Both the position numbers and the translations under genes were made by a program. A model generated the notes under the pieces. It was given only the letters and a program-made list of their open reading frames with translations. It was not told the origin of the DNA and made no database searches. From positions 1,736,001-1,800,000 of the forward strand of contig NZ_CP017603.1 of assembly GCF_001854185.1 (NCBI RefSeq): a stretch of DNA of 64,000 nucleotides, in the 5' to 3' direction. The stretch is from Clostridium formicaceticum. GTDB taxonomy: Bacteria > Bacillota > Clostridia > Peptostreptococcales > Natronincolaceae. Below, piece after piece: positions 52,561-63,500 of the stretch; within the stretch, counting starts at the first letter, position 1; each line of letters begins with the position of its first letter.

Positions 52561-55500
52561 TTGTCAAAAAACAGAAGAAAAATATTATCTTTTCTTATGA
52601 TATGTATCATTTTATTCTCTTCCCTGGGAATAGGAAATAGCGGTCCTTCATTTGCAGAAGAATTAGGAGATTCTCCAAAGAGGACAGTCATAAAATCAGT
52701 TTACGAAAAAGACATACTACAAGAAACAGCTATAATCGCTTTAGAAGAAAATCCTTTGAATATAAGGGATAGACTAGAAACAGCATTACCAGATACGGTG
52801 GATTTTGTTCTTCAAGATGCCTATAGTATGGATTGGGTGGTTTCAGGACTTGCAAGGTTAGAGAATTATAGACATAAGATACCTCTTGACTATGTAGAAA
52901 GTAGAGTACCCATCGTTCAAAATCTAGCGCAGCAGCAGGATGCAGGAAATAGGAACTTTAAAATAACAGATTTTCAGAGAATGACGCTAGGCATTGTTGC
53001 GGCAGGGGGGGGCCCAAGGGATGTTGGAGGTATTGATTTAATAGAAAGAATTTATAACCCGATAAGCAAAACAAACAGTATTGAATATATCACCAGACAG
53101 GGGATAAATGCTGTAATTTTTGCATTAATTGCGGTAGATACAAGAGACTATGAAATACCACAGGATGCTATATGGACAAGAGAAAGAATGATTCAAGAAA
53201 TTTTGTCCAACGAAATCACAGCTGCCAATGGAACCGTAGGCGGGTGGGCATTATATGGAAGCGTGCCTGATCCAGATATCACAGGTATGGCAATGATTGC
53301 TCTGGGGCCTTATCGTGACAGCAATCCTCAAGTAAGGGCAGCAGTAGAGCGGGGGGCAAATGTATTATCATCTCTACAAATTGACGAAGGAGAATTTGCA
53401 GGAGGCTATCATTCATGGGGAACAGTAAATGTGGAATCCTGTGTTCAGGTGGTGATGGGACTAACTGCCAACAATATTGATCCCTTTTCAGAGAAGTTTG
53501 TAAAAAATGGGAAAACCATAGCAGATGCAATTTTAAAGTTTAAAGTAACAGGAGGATTTGCCCATTCCTTTGAAGCTTCACCGGGTTCAACGCCAGGACA
53601 AGCAAATGGTATGGCAAGTGAACAGGCTTTATATGGTATAGCACAATTGTTTTATTATATGGATGGAAACCAAGGAAGTATCTTTAGATGGGGAAACGAA
53701 ACTCCCCCAATAAATAAAACACGATTGGAAGAAAAGTTAGCAGAAGCGAAAGCAATAGAAAAAGACAATTATACAGAAGCAAGTTACGAAAATTTACAAA
53801 GGGCTATAGCACAGGCAGAAGCAATTCTGATAAAAGCAGATGTAACACAGGAGGAAGTAAATCAGGAAACACAATTTCTTATAGAAGCAATGAAAACTTT
53901 GGTATATTTAGTACATAAGATAACTGCAGTTCCTGACAACGAAGGCAAAATTATCTTTACTGAAGAGGAAATAAAACATGCTTTAGTAGAAATTGTGGTT
54001 CCTGAAAATGCTGTGTTTTTACAAGTTTCAATCCCCAAAGACAACGAAAGTACAAAAATTATACTTCATAACAAAGTACTTCCCTTCATGAAAACTGAGA
54101 GGAGAGATGAGGCAGGAAATTTAATAAGTTTTACTGTTGAGCAAGGAACCGAAATTACAAACGGAATCTATACCATGGAATTGCTTAAAATAATAAAAAA
54201 AGCAGAAATATTAAAAATTGTAGAAGAGGACATAAATCAGCTGTTTCAAGGGACTTCAAAAAAAGTAAAGACTATCAGTGATTATATTGTAATAGGGTCA
54301 GCAGAACAAAGTGTAACCCTGGATCAACATGCTTCAATCAGTATTGAAACAAATGATAAAAAGCAGGCAGCTTATAGGGATCATTTGGGGAACATAAGCA
54401 TCCTTCCTGATGTAGTCAATGAAGAAGAAGGAGAAGCAAAACAGTTAAATGCCTACACCTATTTCAATGAAAGTGCTATGGTAATTAGAAGCAATGATTT
54501 ATCAAGTTTTGTGCTATTTGATGTTGAAGGAACAACCGATGATAGTACAGATCCAAAGCCACCTACAGAAGAGTATGATAAGATGATTACTGCCAGTATT
54601 CGAATAGAAGGCTATGATCAGACCGTTGTACCTATGCGAAGCATAAGTACAAAAGTATTTGACCTCAATGAGTACCTGGGTCCTGCATCAGGAAGCTCCG
54701 CTACCCCTTCCAGTGGGTGGGGTAAAGAAAGGTTTCCTAATGGAGCAACAGTAGCCCATGCAACAGTAGAAGCACTAGAGCAGGCAGGTGCCTATTATGA
54801 TTTTCAAGATTATGGTTGGGCACTCTATATTGCCATGATTAATGGAGATAGAGAATTTGACTATAGATCCACTTCTGGATGGATGTATAGAGTGAATGGA
54901 GTTTTACCTAATTTTGGAAGTCAGGAGTATGTTCTATCTGATGGAGATGTTATTGAATGGTATTTTGGTGCCTATGGCTTTGAAACATTATTTACAGCAA
55001 TGGAGGCAGATAAAATAAGTGCAAAAACCGGAGAAGAAGTCACTGTAACTTTAATAGGAGAAAAAACAGATTTAAGCGGCGGCAGTGGTGTCGGTGCAAC
55101 GATTAGATCTAAAGTGGCAAATGCACAAATTTATGTGAACGGAGAGCCCTATAAAGAAAATGAAGCAGATGTTTATACGGATTCAGAAGGAAAGGCTACG
55201 CTGAAATTTTTAAGCGCCGGTAATTACACAATAAGTGCTGAAAGAACAAATAAAGAGGGATTAAAGGATATTGTGCGCCCTATAGGTGTGGTGGTGAATA
55301 TTACAGGAGAAACAATAGCTTCAACTATCATAACCATAGAAAACAATAAATATAAAGAAGAATTTGACATAATAGTAAATAGTCAATCAACAGAAGAATC
55401 TATACGAAAGGCACTGGAAAGCGCATATGAAAAGCTTTTAGAAGCTGCAAAGGAAATGTGGGCAGATGAAGATGCATTGCAGGTAGCTTCTGAGATAAAA

Positions 55501-56985
55501 GATGTGTTGAATCTTATGAAGCTTGCGGTTGATAGAATAGCAAAAGAAGAAAGTATAAGCTTTTTTATTGAACTACAAGTGAAGATAATGGAAATTTTAA
55601 TAGAAAGTTTAGAAAAAGCAACCGAAGAGGAAACCATAGAAAAAATCATCTCTATGGTTGAAGAGGAAGCACTGGATTTGATAAAAAAAGTTATAGAAAA
55701 GGCTGATGATTTAGAGAAGACAATACAGCTTTTTGTAAGCATAGCCAATACCTGGAATCAGATCAGGTCCGTTGTTGGAAGCTTAGATAGGGAAGAGACC
55801 CATAAAAAAATAATGGAGCTTTCTAGACAAGTGATAAAAGAGTTAACGGTGCTTTATCTTGAAGAAGGAGATATAGAAATAGGTGAAGGAATTTCTAAAA
55901 AGAGATTGAATGAAGAACAGATTATGAGTAGAGCTAAACAATTTAAAAATCATCTAGGAGACATCAACAAGGCTATGATGAAAATTGATGCGAAAGATTT
56001 CAAAAGAAAAATAATGAATTATCTAGTGATCAACTTGCCGATGGAAGAAGGAGAAGTATCAGAAATAGAAATAAGCAGGCAATTATTGAGAGAAATACAA
56101 GAGGAGATCTTTGCTTTAAAGATAGTAGATCAAAAGGCAACGATGGAAATAAAAACAGATGCTTTTGCGGGAGGTAAGGATGCAGATCATGAAATTACAA
56201 TAAGGATTGTAAAGACAGGGGAGACAATAAAAATAACCAGCAGTGAGGAATTGCAACAACCTATCAAGGTGACGATTCCCTATGATTTAAAAGAAAATAA
56301 AGGTGATAACACAGCTGTAATGATCGTTACAGATGACGGGGAAAACATCAATGTAGGCGGTAAATATGATGAAGATCATAAGACGATAACTTTTTTAACA
56401 AATAAGGTAGGAAAAATAGATATAGAAGTTGTGAAAAAACAGTTTCAAGATTTAAATGGTTTTGAATGGGCTCAAAAGGATATTGAAAAAATGGCCTCCA
56501 AAGGGATGATTAGTGGAAAAAGCAGTACAAGCTTTGATCCATCTGGTAATCTTACCCGAGCAGAATTTGCTGCACTGATGTTTAAAATCTTAAGATATCA
56601 AGCAAGTGTTGGTGGCGATGTGGAATTCTCTGACGTTTTGGAAGAGGATTGGTATTATACAACAGTTGTAACAGTAGTTGATCAGGGTTTAATGAGCGGT
56701 AAAAGCAAAACAAGTTTTGACCCTAATGGGTATATAACCAATCAAGAACTTGCTGTTGTTCTTTCAAAAATATTATTATCTCATGGTTTTATCCAAGGGA
56801 ATACAAAAGTATTAGAGGAATTTAAAGATGCAGAAAAAATTGATCAATGGGCAGTAGATGATGTAGGGATTTTAGTAGAAAATAGGATACTTCTTGAAAA
56901 AGAAAATTTCAACTCACAAACACCCGTCAACAGAGCAGAAGCGATTTATATGGTCAGTAGATTGTACGATGTAATAATGTACTAG
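52561..56985 (+). CDS. SLH-anchored transcobalamin-like surface protein
   Basis: A 1474-aa wall protein. Signal peptide about 1-32; alpha/alpha barrel 80-380 (GGYHSWGTVNVESCVQVVMG, NGMASEQALYGIAQ); FIVAR-like helices 383-450; a beta region; DUF4430 670-813 (STSGWMYRVNGVLPNFGSQEY); Ig-like domain 816-920; a long helical stalk 923-1163; a beta-domain; and three SLH repeats 1294-1474. Of all proteins here it has the cleanest intrinsic-factor order, alpha barrel then beta domain. Start TTG 52561 follows AAAGGGGTGA. Cobalamin or corrinoid binding is inferred from the fold pair and genome context. Confidence 0.83.
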   Translation: MSKNRRKILSFLMICIILFSSLGIGNSGPSFAEELGDSPKRTVIKSVYEKDILQETAIIALEENPLNIRDRLETALPDTVDFVLQDAYSMDWVVSGLARLENYRHKIPLDYVESRVPIVQNLAQQQDAGNRNFKITDFQRMTLGIVAAGGGPRDVGGIDLIERIYNPISKTNSIEYITRQGINAVIFALIAVDTRDYEIPQDAIWTRERMIQEILSNEITAANGTVGGWALYGSVPDPDITGMAMIALGPYRDSNPQVRAAVERGANVLSSLQIDEGEFAGGYHSWGTVNVESCVQVVMGLTANNIDPFSEKFVKNGKTIADAILKFKVTGGFAHSFEASPGSTPGQANGMASEQALYGIAQLFYYMDGNQGSIFRWGNETPPINKTRLEEKLAEAKAIEKDNYTEASYENLQRAIAQAEAILIKADVTQEEVNQETQFLIEAMKTLVYLVHKITAVPDNEGKIIFTEEEIKHALVEIVVPENAVFLQVSIPKDNESTKIILHNKVLPFMKTERRDEAGNLISFTVEQGTEITNGIYTMELLKIIKKAEILKIVEEDINQLFQGTSKKVKTISDYIVIGSAEQSVTLDQHASISIETNDKKQAAYRDHLGNISILPDVVNEEEGEAKQLNAYTYFNESAMVIRSNDLSSFVLFDVEGTTDDSTDPKPPTEEYDKMITASIRIEGYDQTVVPMRSISTKVFDLNEYLGPASGSSATPSSGWGKERFPNGATVAHATVEALEQAGAYYDFQDYGWALYIAMINGDREFDYRSTSGWMYRVNGVLPNFGSQEYVLSDGDVIEWYFGAYGFETLFTAMEADKISAKTGEEVTVTLIGEKTDLSGGSGVGATIRSKVANAQIYVNGEPYKENEADVYTDSEGKATLKFLSAGNYTISAERTNKEGLKDIVRPIGVVVNITGETIASTIITIENNKYKEEFDIIVNSQSTEESIRKALESAYEKLLEAAKEMWADEDALQVASEIKDVLNLMKLAVDRIAKEESISFFIELQVKIMEILIESLEKATEEETIEKIISMVEEEALDLIKKVIEKADDLEKTIQLFVSIANTWNQIRSVVGSLDREETHKKIMELSRQVIKELTVLYLEEGDIEIGEGISKKRLNEEQIMSRAKQFKNHLGDINKAMMKIDAKDFKRKIMNYLVINLPMEEGEVSEIEISRQLLREIQEEIFALKIVDQKATMEIKTDAFAGGKDADHEITIRIVKTGETIKITSSEELQQPIKVTIPYDLKENKGDNTAVMIVTDDGENINVGGKYDEDHKTITFLTNKVGKIDIEVVKKQFQDLNGFEWAQKDIEKMASKGMISGKSSTSFDPSGNLTRAEFAALMFKILRYQASVGGDVEFSDVLEEDWYYTTVVTVVDQGLMSGKSKTSFDPNGYITNQELAVVLSKILLSHGFIQGNTKVLEEFKDAEKIDQWAVDDVGILVENRILLEKENFNSQTPVNRAEAIYMVSRLYDVIMY

Positions 56986-57053
56986 AAAATAAAAAATTTT
57001 CTAGTTTGAAGGAATGATGAAATTTCTAAAAGCAAGGATAAGAAGAACATATA

Positions 57054-57092
57054 AAAAAGCCAAAGTATCTTCAAAAGTTACTTTGGCTTTTT
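57054..57092. terminator. bidirectional terminator between surface protein gene and yajQ
   Basis: A 14-bp perfect stem, AAAAAGCCAAAGTA (57054-57067) with TACTTTGGCTTTTT (57079-57092). A-rich and T-rich flanks on both sides let it serve the converging transcripts. Confidence 0.85.
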
Positions 57093-57239
57093 ATCGTGTA
57101 GGTACTAGAATAAAAGCTAACGAACCTCCTGCCAATGAATTATAGCTTCAGATAGGGGACTTCTTGCTTAGAAAAATTAAAGAAGCATTGAAAAATAGTT
57201 TTGATAATAAATAGAAAAACTCATTTTATTTCTTTAAGC

Positions 57240-57734
57240 CTACCTGTAATTGGTGAACTGCAGGTTCATAGGTAAATCAGCAGCTTTTAAAGCCTGAATC
57301 ACCGCTTGAAGGTCATCTCTATTTTTACCTGATACGCGAACAACATCCCCCTGTACAGAGGCTTGTACTTTGATTTTTAATCCTTTTATTAATGTAGTAA
57401 TTTTTTTTGCTTCCTCTTGACTGATTCCTTGCTTGACCTTGATGACCTGCTTCATTCTTCCGCCCAAAGAACTCTCAGGCTTTTGATAATCTAAAGCCTT
57501 AAGGGACACATTTCTTTTAGCAAGCTTACTTTGAAAGATATCTACTACGTTTCTAAGTTTAAAGTCATCAGAGGTAACAATAGTAACTTCATCATTATTT
57601 TTTTCAACAGTGGTATTGCTGCCTTTAAAGTCAAATCTTTGAGCAATCTCTTTTTCTGTCTGGGTGATGGCATTTGTAACCTCCTGCATATCAACTTCAG
57701 AAACAATATCGAAGGAACTATCCTTTGCTGCCAT
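57240..57734 (-). CDS. yajQ: YajQ family (DUF520) nucleotide-binding protein
   Basis: A 164-aa protein starting MAAKDSSFDIVSEVDMQEV, with the family blocks AITQTEKEIAQRFDFKGS, LLxxGGRMKQVIKVKQGIS-like (GGRMKQVIKVKQGIS) and a final AADLPMNLQFTNYR. Some YajQ proteins bind cyclic di-GMP; function in Firmicutes is unclear. The start is the ATG complementary to 57732-57734, behind AAAGGAGTGA; an in-frame GTG three codons upstream lies inside that ribosome site. The only minus-strand gene of the window. Confidence 0.92.
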   Translation of the reverse strand: MAAKDSSFDIVSEVDMQEVTNAITQTEKEIAQRFDFKGSNTTVEKNNDEVTIVTSDDFKLRNVVDIFQSKLAKRNVSLKALDYQKPESSLGGRMKQVIKVKQGISQEEAKKITTLIKGLKIKVQASVQGDVVRVSGKNRDDLQAVIQALKAADLPMNLQFTNYR

Positions 57735-57993
57735 ATTTATCACTCCTTTTCAACAACTTTTACCAATATTATAGCCATATTACCATAAAAAAACAAGTAG
57801 CGTCTATTTGAAGTCATTGTTTAAAGCGGATTTACTCCAGTAAAAAACAAAAAATCAATGATGTTTCTTATGAAAGTATACATATTGTTTCGGTGAAAAG
57901 AAAAAAATATCTAAGAAAAACCAAGGTAAACCATATGAATAGAAATGAGCACTTCTCACAAAATAACCATATAGCAAAAATATAAAGAATGGA

Positions 57994-60465
57994 GTGATTG
58001 TTATAAAAGCTATTATAATGGCGGGGGGAAAAGGAACAAGATTGAAGCCGCTTACTTGTAGTATTCCAAAACCAATGGTTCCTATTTTAAATAAACCTAC
58101 TATGGAATATACAATTCAACTATTGAGACAATATGAAATCAACGATATAGCTGTTACAATTGCACATCTTCCTACCGTTATAACCGATTATTTTGGTACA
58201 GGCGAAAAATGGGGAGTGCAGTTAGAATATTTCACTGAAGATGTTCCTTTGGGGACGGGAGGTAGTGTTAAAAATGCTGAAGGGTTTATTGATGATACCT
58301 TCATTGTGCTAAGTGGTGATTCACTCACCGATATCAATATTAAAAAAGCATTGGCTTTTCATGAACAAAAAAAATCTAAGGCAACCCTCATCTTAAAAAA
58401 TGAGCCTGTGCCAATAGAATATGGTGTTGTTATTACCGATCATGACGGAAAAATTACTAGATTTCTTGAAAAACCCAGTTGGGGAGAGGTTTTTAGCAAT
58501 ACTATTAATACAGGTATGTATATTTTAGAACCCGAGGTCCTGCAGTATTATCAAAAAGGTGATAACTTTGACTTTAGTAAGGATCTTTTTCCAAAACTAT
58601 TGGCGGATGGTATACCTATGTACGGCTATGTTACTGAAGAATATTGGTCAGACGTAGGGGCTTTACATTCCTATATGCAGACCCATTTTGACATATTAGA
58701 GGGTAAAGTGAATATTGAAATAGAGGGACACCAGATAGAAAAAGGAATATGGGTTGGAGAGGGGGTACAACTAAATCATCAAGTAGTCCTAAATCCTCCG
58801 GTATATATAGGAAAAAACTGTATTGTTGGGGAAGGTAGTAAATTAGATGCTTATACGGTGTTAGGAGATTATTCTACCATCAGCAAAGAGGTATCCTTAA
58901 AACGAAGTATCACTTGGAGCCATGTAAGCATCGGTAAAAATAGCCATTGTAGTGGTGCGGTTATATGCAATAATGTTGAAATAAAAAACCATGCTGAAAT
59001 CTATGAAAATGCTGTTATCGGAGAAGGTAGTAGTCTAGAAGCAAGGGTGATGATAAAACCTGATATTAAACTTTGGCCCCATAAAAAAATTGATGAAAAT
59101 ACCATTGTTCATCAAAATCTTGTATGGGGCACGAAGGCTTCTAAAACAATTTTTGGCTACAAGGATGTTTCGGGACAGATTAATATTGAAATAAGTCCTG
59201 AGTTTGCCTCAAGATTAGGAACGGCCTTTGCTTCCTCTTTGAAAGAAGAAGGCACTATCATCGTAAGCAGTGACTTCTTTCATGCAAGTCATCTTATCAA
59301 GAATGCTTTAATAGCAGGGATCAGTTCAACTGGGATAAGTGTGATGGATATAGGAAATATGGTGATGCCTGCAAATCGCTTTGCTGTGAAATATTTTAAA
59401 GGCAATGGTGGCATCCATGTAAGAATGGATTATACAGATCACAATTTAGTACACATCGAATTCATAGATAAAAATGGTGCCAATATTCAGCGATCAAGGG
59501 AGAGAGAAATAGAGAATTTATTTAATAGAGAAGATTTCAAACGATGTAATGCAGATCAAATTAAATCTGTGATTCGCATAGAGAATTTCAAAGACCTTTA
59601 TATAAGTGAGGGGATGAAGTTACTTAAAAATATCGCCGCTATTAAAAGAAAACCTCCTACCCTTCTGATAAGCTGTAAATCAGAAGCAGTACAAGGCTTG
59701 ACATCAGAGTTTTTACGACACATTGGCTGCCAAGTGCAGGAGGATTATAGAATAAAGGAATTTATTGAAGCAAAGGACTATTTAGCTGCTATGAAGCAAC
59801 AGGTGATAGCAAGAAATATAGATTTAGCGGCAATGATTACTGAAGATGGGGAAAAACTCATTTTAATAGATAAAAAGGGAAGAATTATTCAGCAGGAGAG
59901 GTACGATGCTTTGATTGCAATGATGCTGTTGAGAGAAGGCAGTGCAGAAAAGCTTGTTTTGTCCTATACATCTCCTTATATGATTGAAAAAATGGCGAAG
60001 GATCATCATGTAGAGGTGGTACGTGTAAAATCTCATCCAGCAAGCATTATGAATGCAATGCTAAATATCCAACAGGATAAAGGATTATCACAATATCTAT
60101 TAAGTTATAACGCTACCTGGGCAATCGGGATGATTGTTGATTTTCTAGTAACAAAAGACATAAAATTAGAAAACTTAGTAGAGGAAATGCCTGATTTGTA
60201 CTATATCAAGGAAAGGATACCCTGTGATTGGCAGGATAAGGGAAGGGTAATCCGTCAGCTGGTGGAAGATAACGAAGATCAAAATATTGAGCTGTTTGAA
60301 GGCGTAAAAATAAATGATGAGAGGGGATGGGCCCTGATCCTACCAGATAGTGAAAAACCTCTGTTTAATATTTATACAGAGGGGTTTTCTGAGGAATATG
60401 CACAGGAGCTTTCCTTATTCTTTCGTGAAAAGGTGAAGGAACTACTGAAAAATCAAGGGCAGTAA
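57994..60465 (+). CDS. mannose-1-phosphate guanylyltransferase/phosphomannomutase-like fusion
   Basis: An 823-aa fusion. The nucleotidyltransferase domain (about 4-235) begins KAIIMAGGKGTRLKPLT. Left-handed beta-helix hexapeptide repeats fill about 250-370. A phosphohexomutase-type part follows (about 380-820), in which the usual catalytic serine loop is replaced by GNGGIHVRMDYTDHN, so mutase activity is doubtful. Such proteins make activated sugars for wall glycans. The only canonical in-frame start near the ribosome site GGAGTG is GTG 57994, which overlaps it. The family's usual initiator position falls on ATA 58003, six bases after the site. Followed 40 bases later by a glucan synthase gene. 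Confidence 0.82.
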   Translation: MIVIKAIIMAGGKGTRLKPLTCSIPKPMVPILNKPTMEYTIQLLRQYEINDIAVTIAHLPTVITDYFGTGEKWGVQLEYFTEDVPLGTGGSVKNAEGFIDDTFIVLSGDSLTDINIKKALAFHEQKKSKATLILKNEPVPIEYGVVITDHDGKITRFLEKPSWGEVFSNTINTGMYILEPEVLQYYQKGDNFDFSKDLFPKLLADGIPMYGYVTEEYWSDVGALHSYMQTHFDILEGKVNIEIEGHQIEKGIWVGEGVQLNHQVVLNPPVYIGKNCIVGEGSKLDAYTVLGDYSTISKEVSLKRSITWSHVSIGKNSHCSGAVICNNVEIKNHAEIYENAVIGEGSSLEARVMIKPDIKLWPHKKIDENTIVHQNLVWGTKASKTIFGYKDVSGQINIEISPEFASRLGTAFASSLKEEGTIIVSSDFFHASHLIKNALIAGISSTGISVMDIGNMVMPANRFAVKYFKGNGGIHVRMDYTDHNLVHIEFIDKNGANIQRSREREIENLFNREDFKRCNADQIKSVIRIENFKDLYISEGMKLLKNIAAIKRKPPTLLISCKSEAVQGLTSEFLRHIGCQVQEDYRIKEFIEAKDYLAAMKQQVIARNIDLAAMITEDGEKLILIDKKGRIIQQERYDALIAMMLLREGSAEKLVLSYTSPYMIEKMAKDHHVEVVRVKSHPASIMNAMLNIQQDKGLSQYLLSYNATWAIGMIVDFLVTKDIKLENLVEEMPDLYYIKERIPCDWQDKGRVIRQLVEDNEDQNIELFEGVKINDERGWALILPDSEKPLFNIYTEGFSEEYAQELSLFFREKVKELLKNQGQ

Positions 60466-60505
60466 TGCCTTTGATTTTGTTGAAAATAAAGGAGATGAAA
60501 TACAT

Positions 60506-63500
60506 ATGTTTCTTAATAAACACAATGGAAAAGGTGAAGATCATAAAGTTGTAGATCTAAAGGATATACTATTAACGCCAGAAGAACTAGAAAATCATGC
60601 GAAAAAAATTGCAAAAAATCATACTGTATTTCATGAGAGCAGGTCCTTAAAACATTTATTGAAGCGATTAGACCAAAATTTTGAAAGGATTACATTTATC
60701 TATAAAAGCTTTAATGAAGCTTTGAAACATAAACAAGACCTATCGCCTGCCTCTGAGTGGCTTCTTGATAACTTTTATAAAGTAGAGGAGCAGGTAAAGG
60801 AAGTAAGACAAAATTTATCGGAAGAAAAGTTTTTAAAGCTAGATACCTTAAATACTGGGTTTTTAGAGGGCTATCCAAGGGCCTATGCTATTGCTCTAGA
60901 ATTGCTTTCCCATACGGAGGGGAAGCTGGAGGAAAGGACATTAATAAGTTTTATTGAATCCTATCAATCACAAAGGGTGTTAAAAATCGCCGAGATTTGG
61001 GCGATTTCCCTTATGATTCGATGTGCTTTGATGGAAAATATCAGAAGAATTTCTGAAAAAATATATACCCACCATATAGCATGGAGAAAAGCTGAAGAAG
61101 TTGCAGGATTATCAGAAGAGGAAATCTTGGTTGCGGTGAAGGAAAATATTCAGATGGATGAAAGAGTAAATGCTCCTTATGTCGAGCATTTACTAAGGGT
61201 GTTAAGAAGAGAAGGCGTGGAGGCGGGAGCAGTCATCACCTATTTAGAAAAGAAGTTAAAGGACTATAACACCTCTGTTAAAAGTTTGATTGAAGAAGAA
61301 CATAGGGAACAGGCAGCAAAAAAAGTAGCCATAGGAAACTCCATTACCAGTCTAAATATTGTTGCAACCATAGATTGGAATGATATTTTTGAAAGCTTAA
61401 GTGTTGTAGAAAAAATTTTAAAGGAAGATGCTGCTGGGGTTTACCGCCAACTTGACTTTGACTCAAGGGATTATTATAGGAATCAGGTTGAAAAAATAGC
61501 AAAAAAGTTGAAGGAGCCGGAAACAAGAGTAGCTAGAAAGGCAGTGGAGTGTAGTCATGATGCTGATGAAACCTATGAGGGAGGTAAAAGAAAGCATGTT
61601 GGCTTTTATTTATTAGATAAAGGAAGAAAAACTTTATTCGAAAGCTTAGGTCATGCAGCAGTAAAGGATTCCTTTAAAAATAAGGAGCTTTCTACCTACT
61701 TACTACCCATAGCATTGATTACAATTTGCATTCTTTTAGGTACCATCCTGTATGGAAGACAATTTACTGCAGGGATAGGTTTAAGTATTTTGATAGGACT
61801 TATTGTTCTTATCCCTGCCAGTGATATTGCTGTTACTTTTACAAATTGGCTGTTAACCCATATGTTTCCTCCTACTTTTTTGCCTAGAATTGAATATAGA
61901 GAAGGAATCACAAAGGAAAATGCTACCCTTGTGGTGGTACCTACCCTTCTTCCTAATAAGGAAAGAGTAGAAGAGATCATGAAACAGATGGAGGTATTTT
62001 ATCTTGCCAACAAAGAAAACTATCTTTACTTTGCTTTAGCAGGGGATTACAAAGATAGTGATAGAATGGATTTACCAGAAGATCAAGCAATTATTGATGC
62101 TGGTACCAAAGCAGCTGAAAAACTAAACCAAAAATATGGCAAAAATATTTTTTATTTTTTTCATAGGCAAAGACAATTTTGTGAAAAACAAAAAAAATGG
62201 ATGGGATGGGAAAGAAAAAGAGGTGCTCTTGTTGAACTCAATGAACTGATTAAGGATTCAAAGGAGACTTCCTATAAGTTTATCTCAGGAAATATAGGAA
62301 ACTTAAAGGACATCAAATATGTGATTACTATTGATGCAGATACCCAGTTACCTATAGACGCAGCAAAAAAACTTATTGGCATCGCCAGTCATCCTTTACA
62401 TAAGCCCATCATTGATGAGGAAAAAGGCAGGGTTGTAGAAGGCTATGGCCTTGTACAGCCTAGAATAGGTGTTAATATCGAAAGTACAAATACATCTTTT
62501 TTTACTAAAATATTTGCAGGGCGGGGAGGAATAGATGTCTATACTGTGGCTAATTCTGATGTTTATCAGGATTTATTCGGAAGGGGAATTTTCACAGGTA
62601 AAGGGATTTATCATATTGATGTTTTCCATAAAGTTTTAGGGGAAGCCATCCCAGACCATACGATATTAAGTCATGATCTTTTAGAGGGGAGCTATGTGGG
62701 GACAGGTTTGGCTACTGATTTTGAGTTGATTGATAATTACCCATCCAAATATAATGCTTATGCCATGCGATTGCATCGATGGGTGCGGGGAGATTGGCAA
62801 CTGATACGATGGTTATTTTCTAAGGTGAAAAATCGAAGAGGCGTAATTGTGAAAAACCCTCTTACCGCTTTGGCTAAATGGCAGATTTTAGATAACATGA
62901 GGAGAAGTCTTGTGCCGATAGCCTTAGTGCTGCTATTTGTTTTGGGCATGACGCTATTTCCTGGATCCCCAATTTTTTGGATAGGTCTGGGGTTGGTGAC
63001 GATTGGCTTTCCTTTGGTGCTGAGTCTTTTTGATTATTTAAGGGAGCGACACTATAAAGCCATCAATGAGCGATTAGATGCTGACATCATCGTTGGACTA
63101 AGAGCCAGTGGGTACCAAGCTCTGCTAACATTTATCTTTTTGCCTTACCAAGCTTATATGATGGGGGATGCTATTCTTCGCACCCTATATCGTGTTTATA
63201 TTTCTAAGGAAAACCTACTGGAATGGGTTACAGCGGCTGATGTAGAAAAAAATCTCCAAAAGGATCAGAGAAGTTTTATAAAAAGGATGCAAAGTGCTAT
63301 CGTTATAGCAGTAATCGTTTTTTTTGCTATTCTATATCGTCAACCTTTGCATTTAATCTATGGGTTTCCTATAGTGATTCTATGGGGGATGGGACCCTGG
63401 ATTGCTTTTCACATTAGTAAAGAAATAGAAAAAAAGGAAGAAATCCTAGAAGAAAAGGAGATACAGCAGTTGCGTAGGGTTGCAAGAAAAACCTGGGCTT

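Noticed and set aside
57100-57239. Short coding-like tail reading LRKIKEALKNSFDNK before a stop
   Set aside because: About 20 codons only, with stops just upstream; cannot be tied to any family, so not listed as a pseudogene.
57531-57788. 85-codon plus-strand open frame opposite yajQ
   Set aside because: The minus strand carries the clear YajQ protein with a strong ribosome site; this is its shadow.
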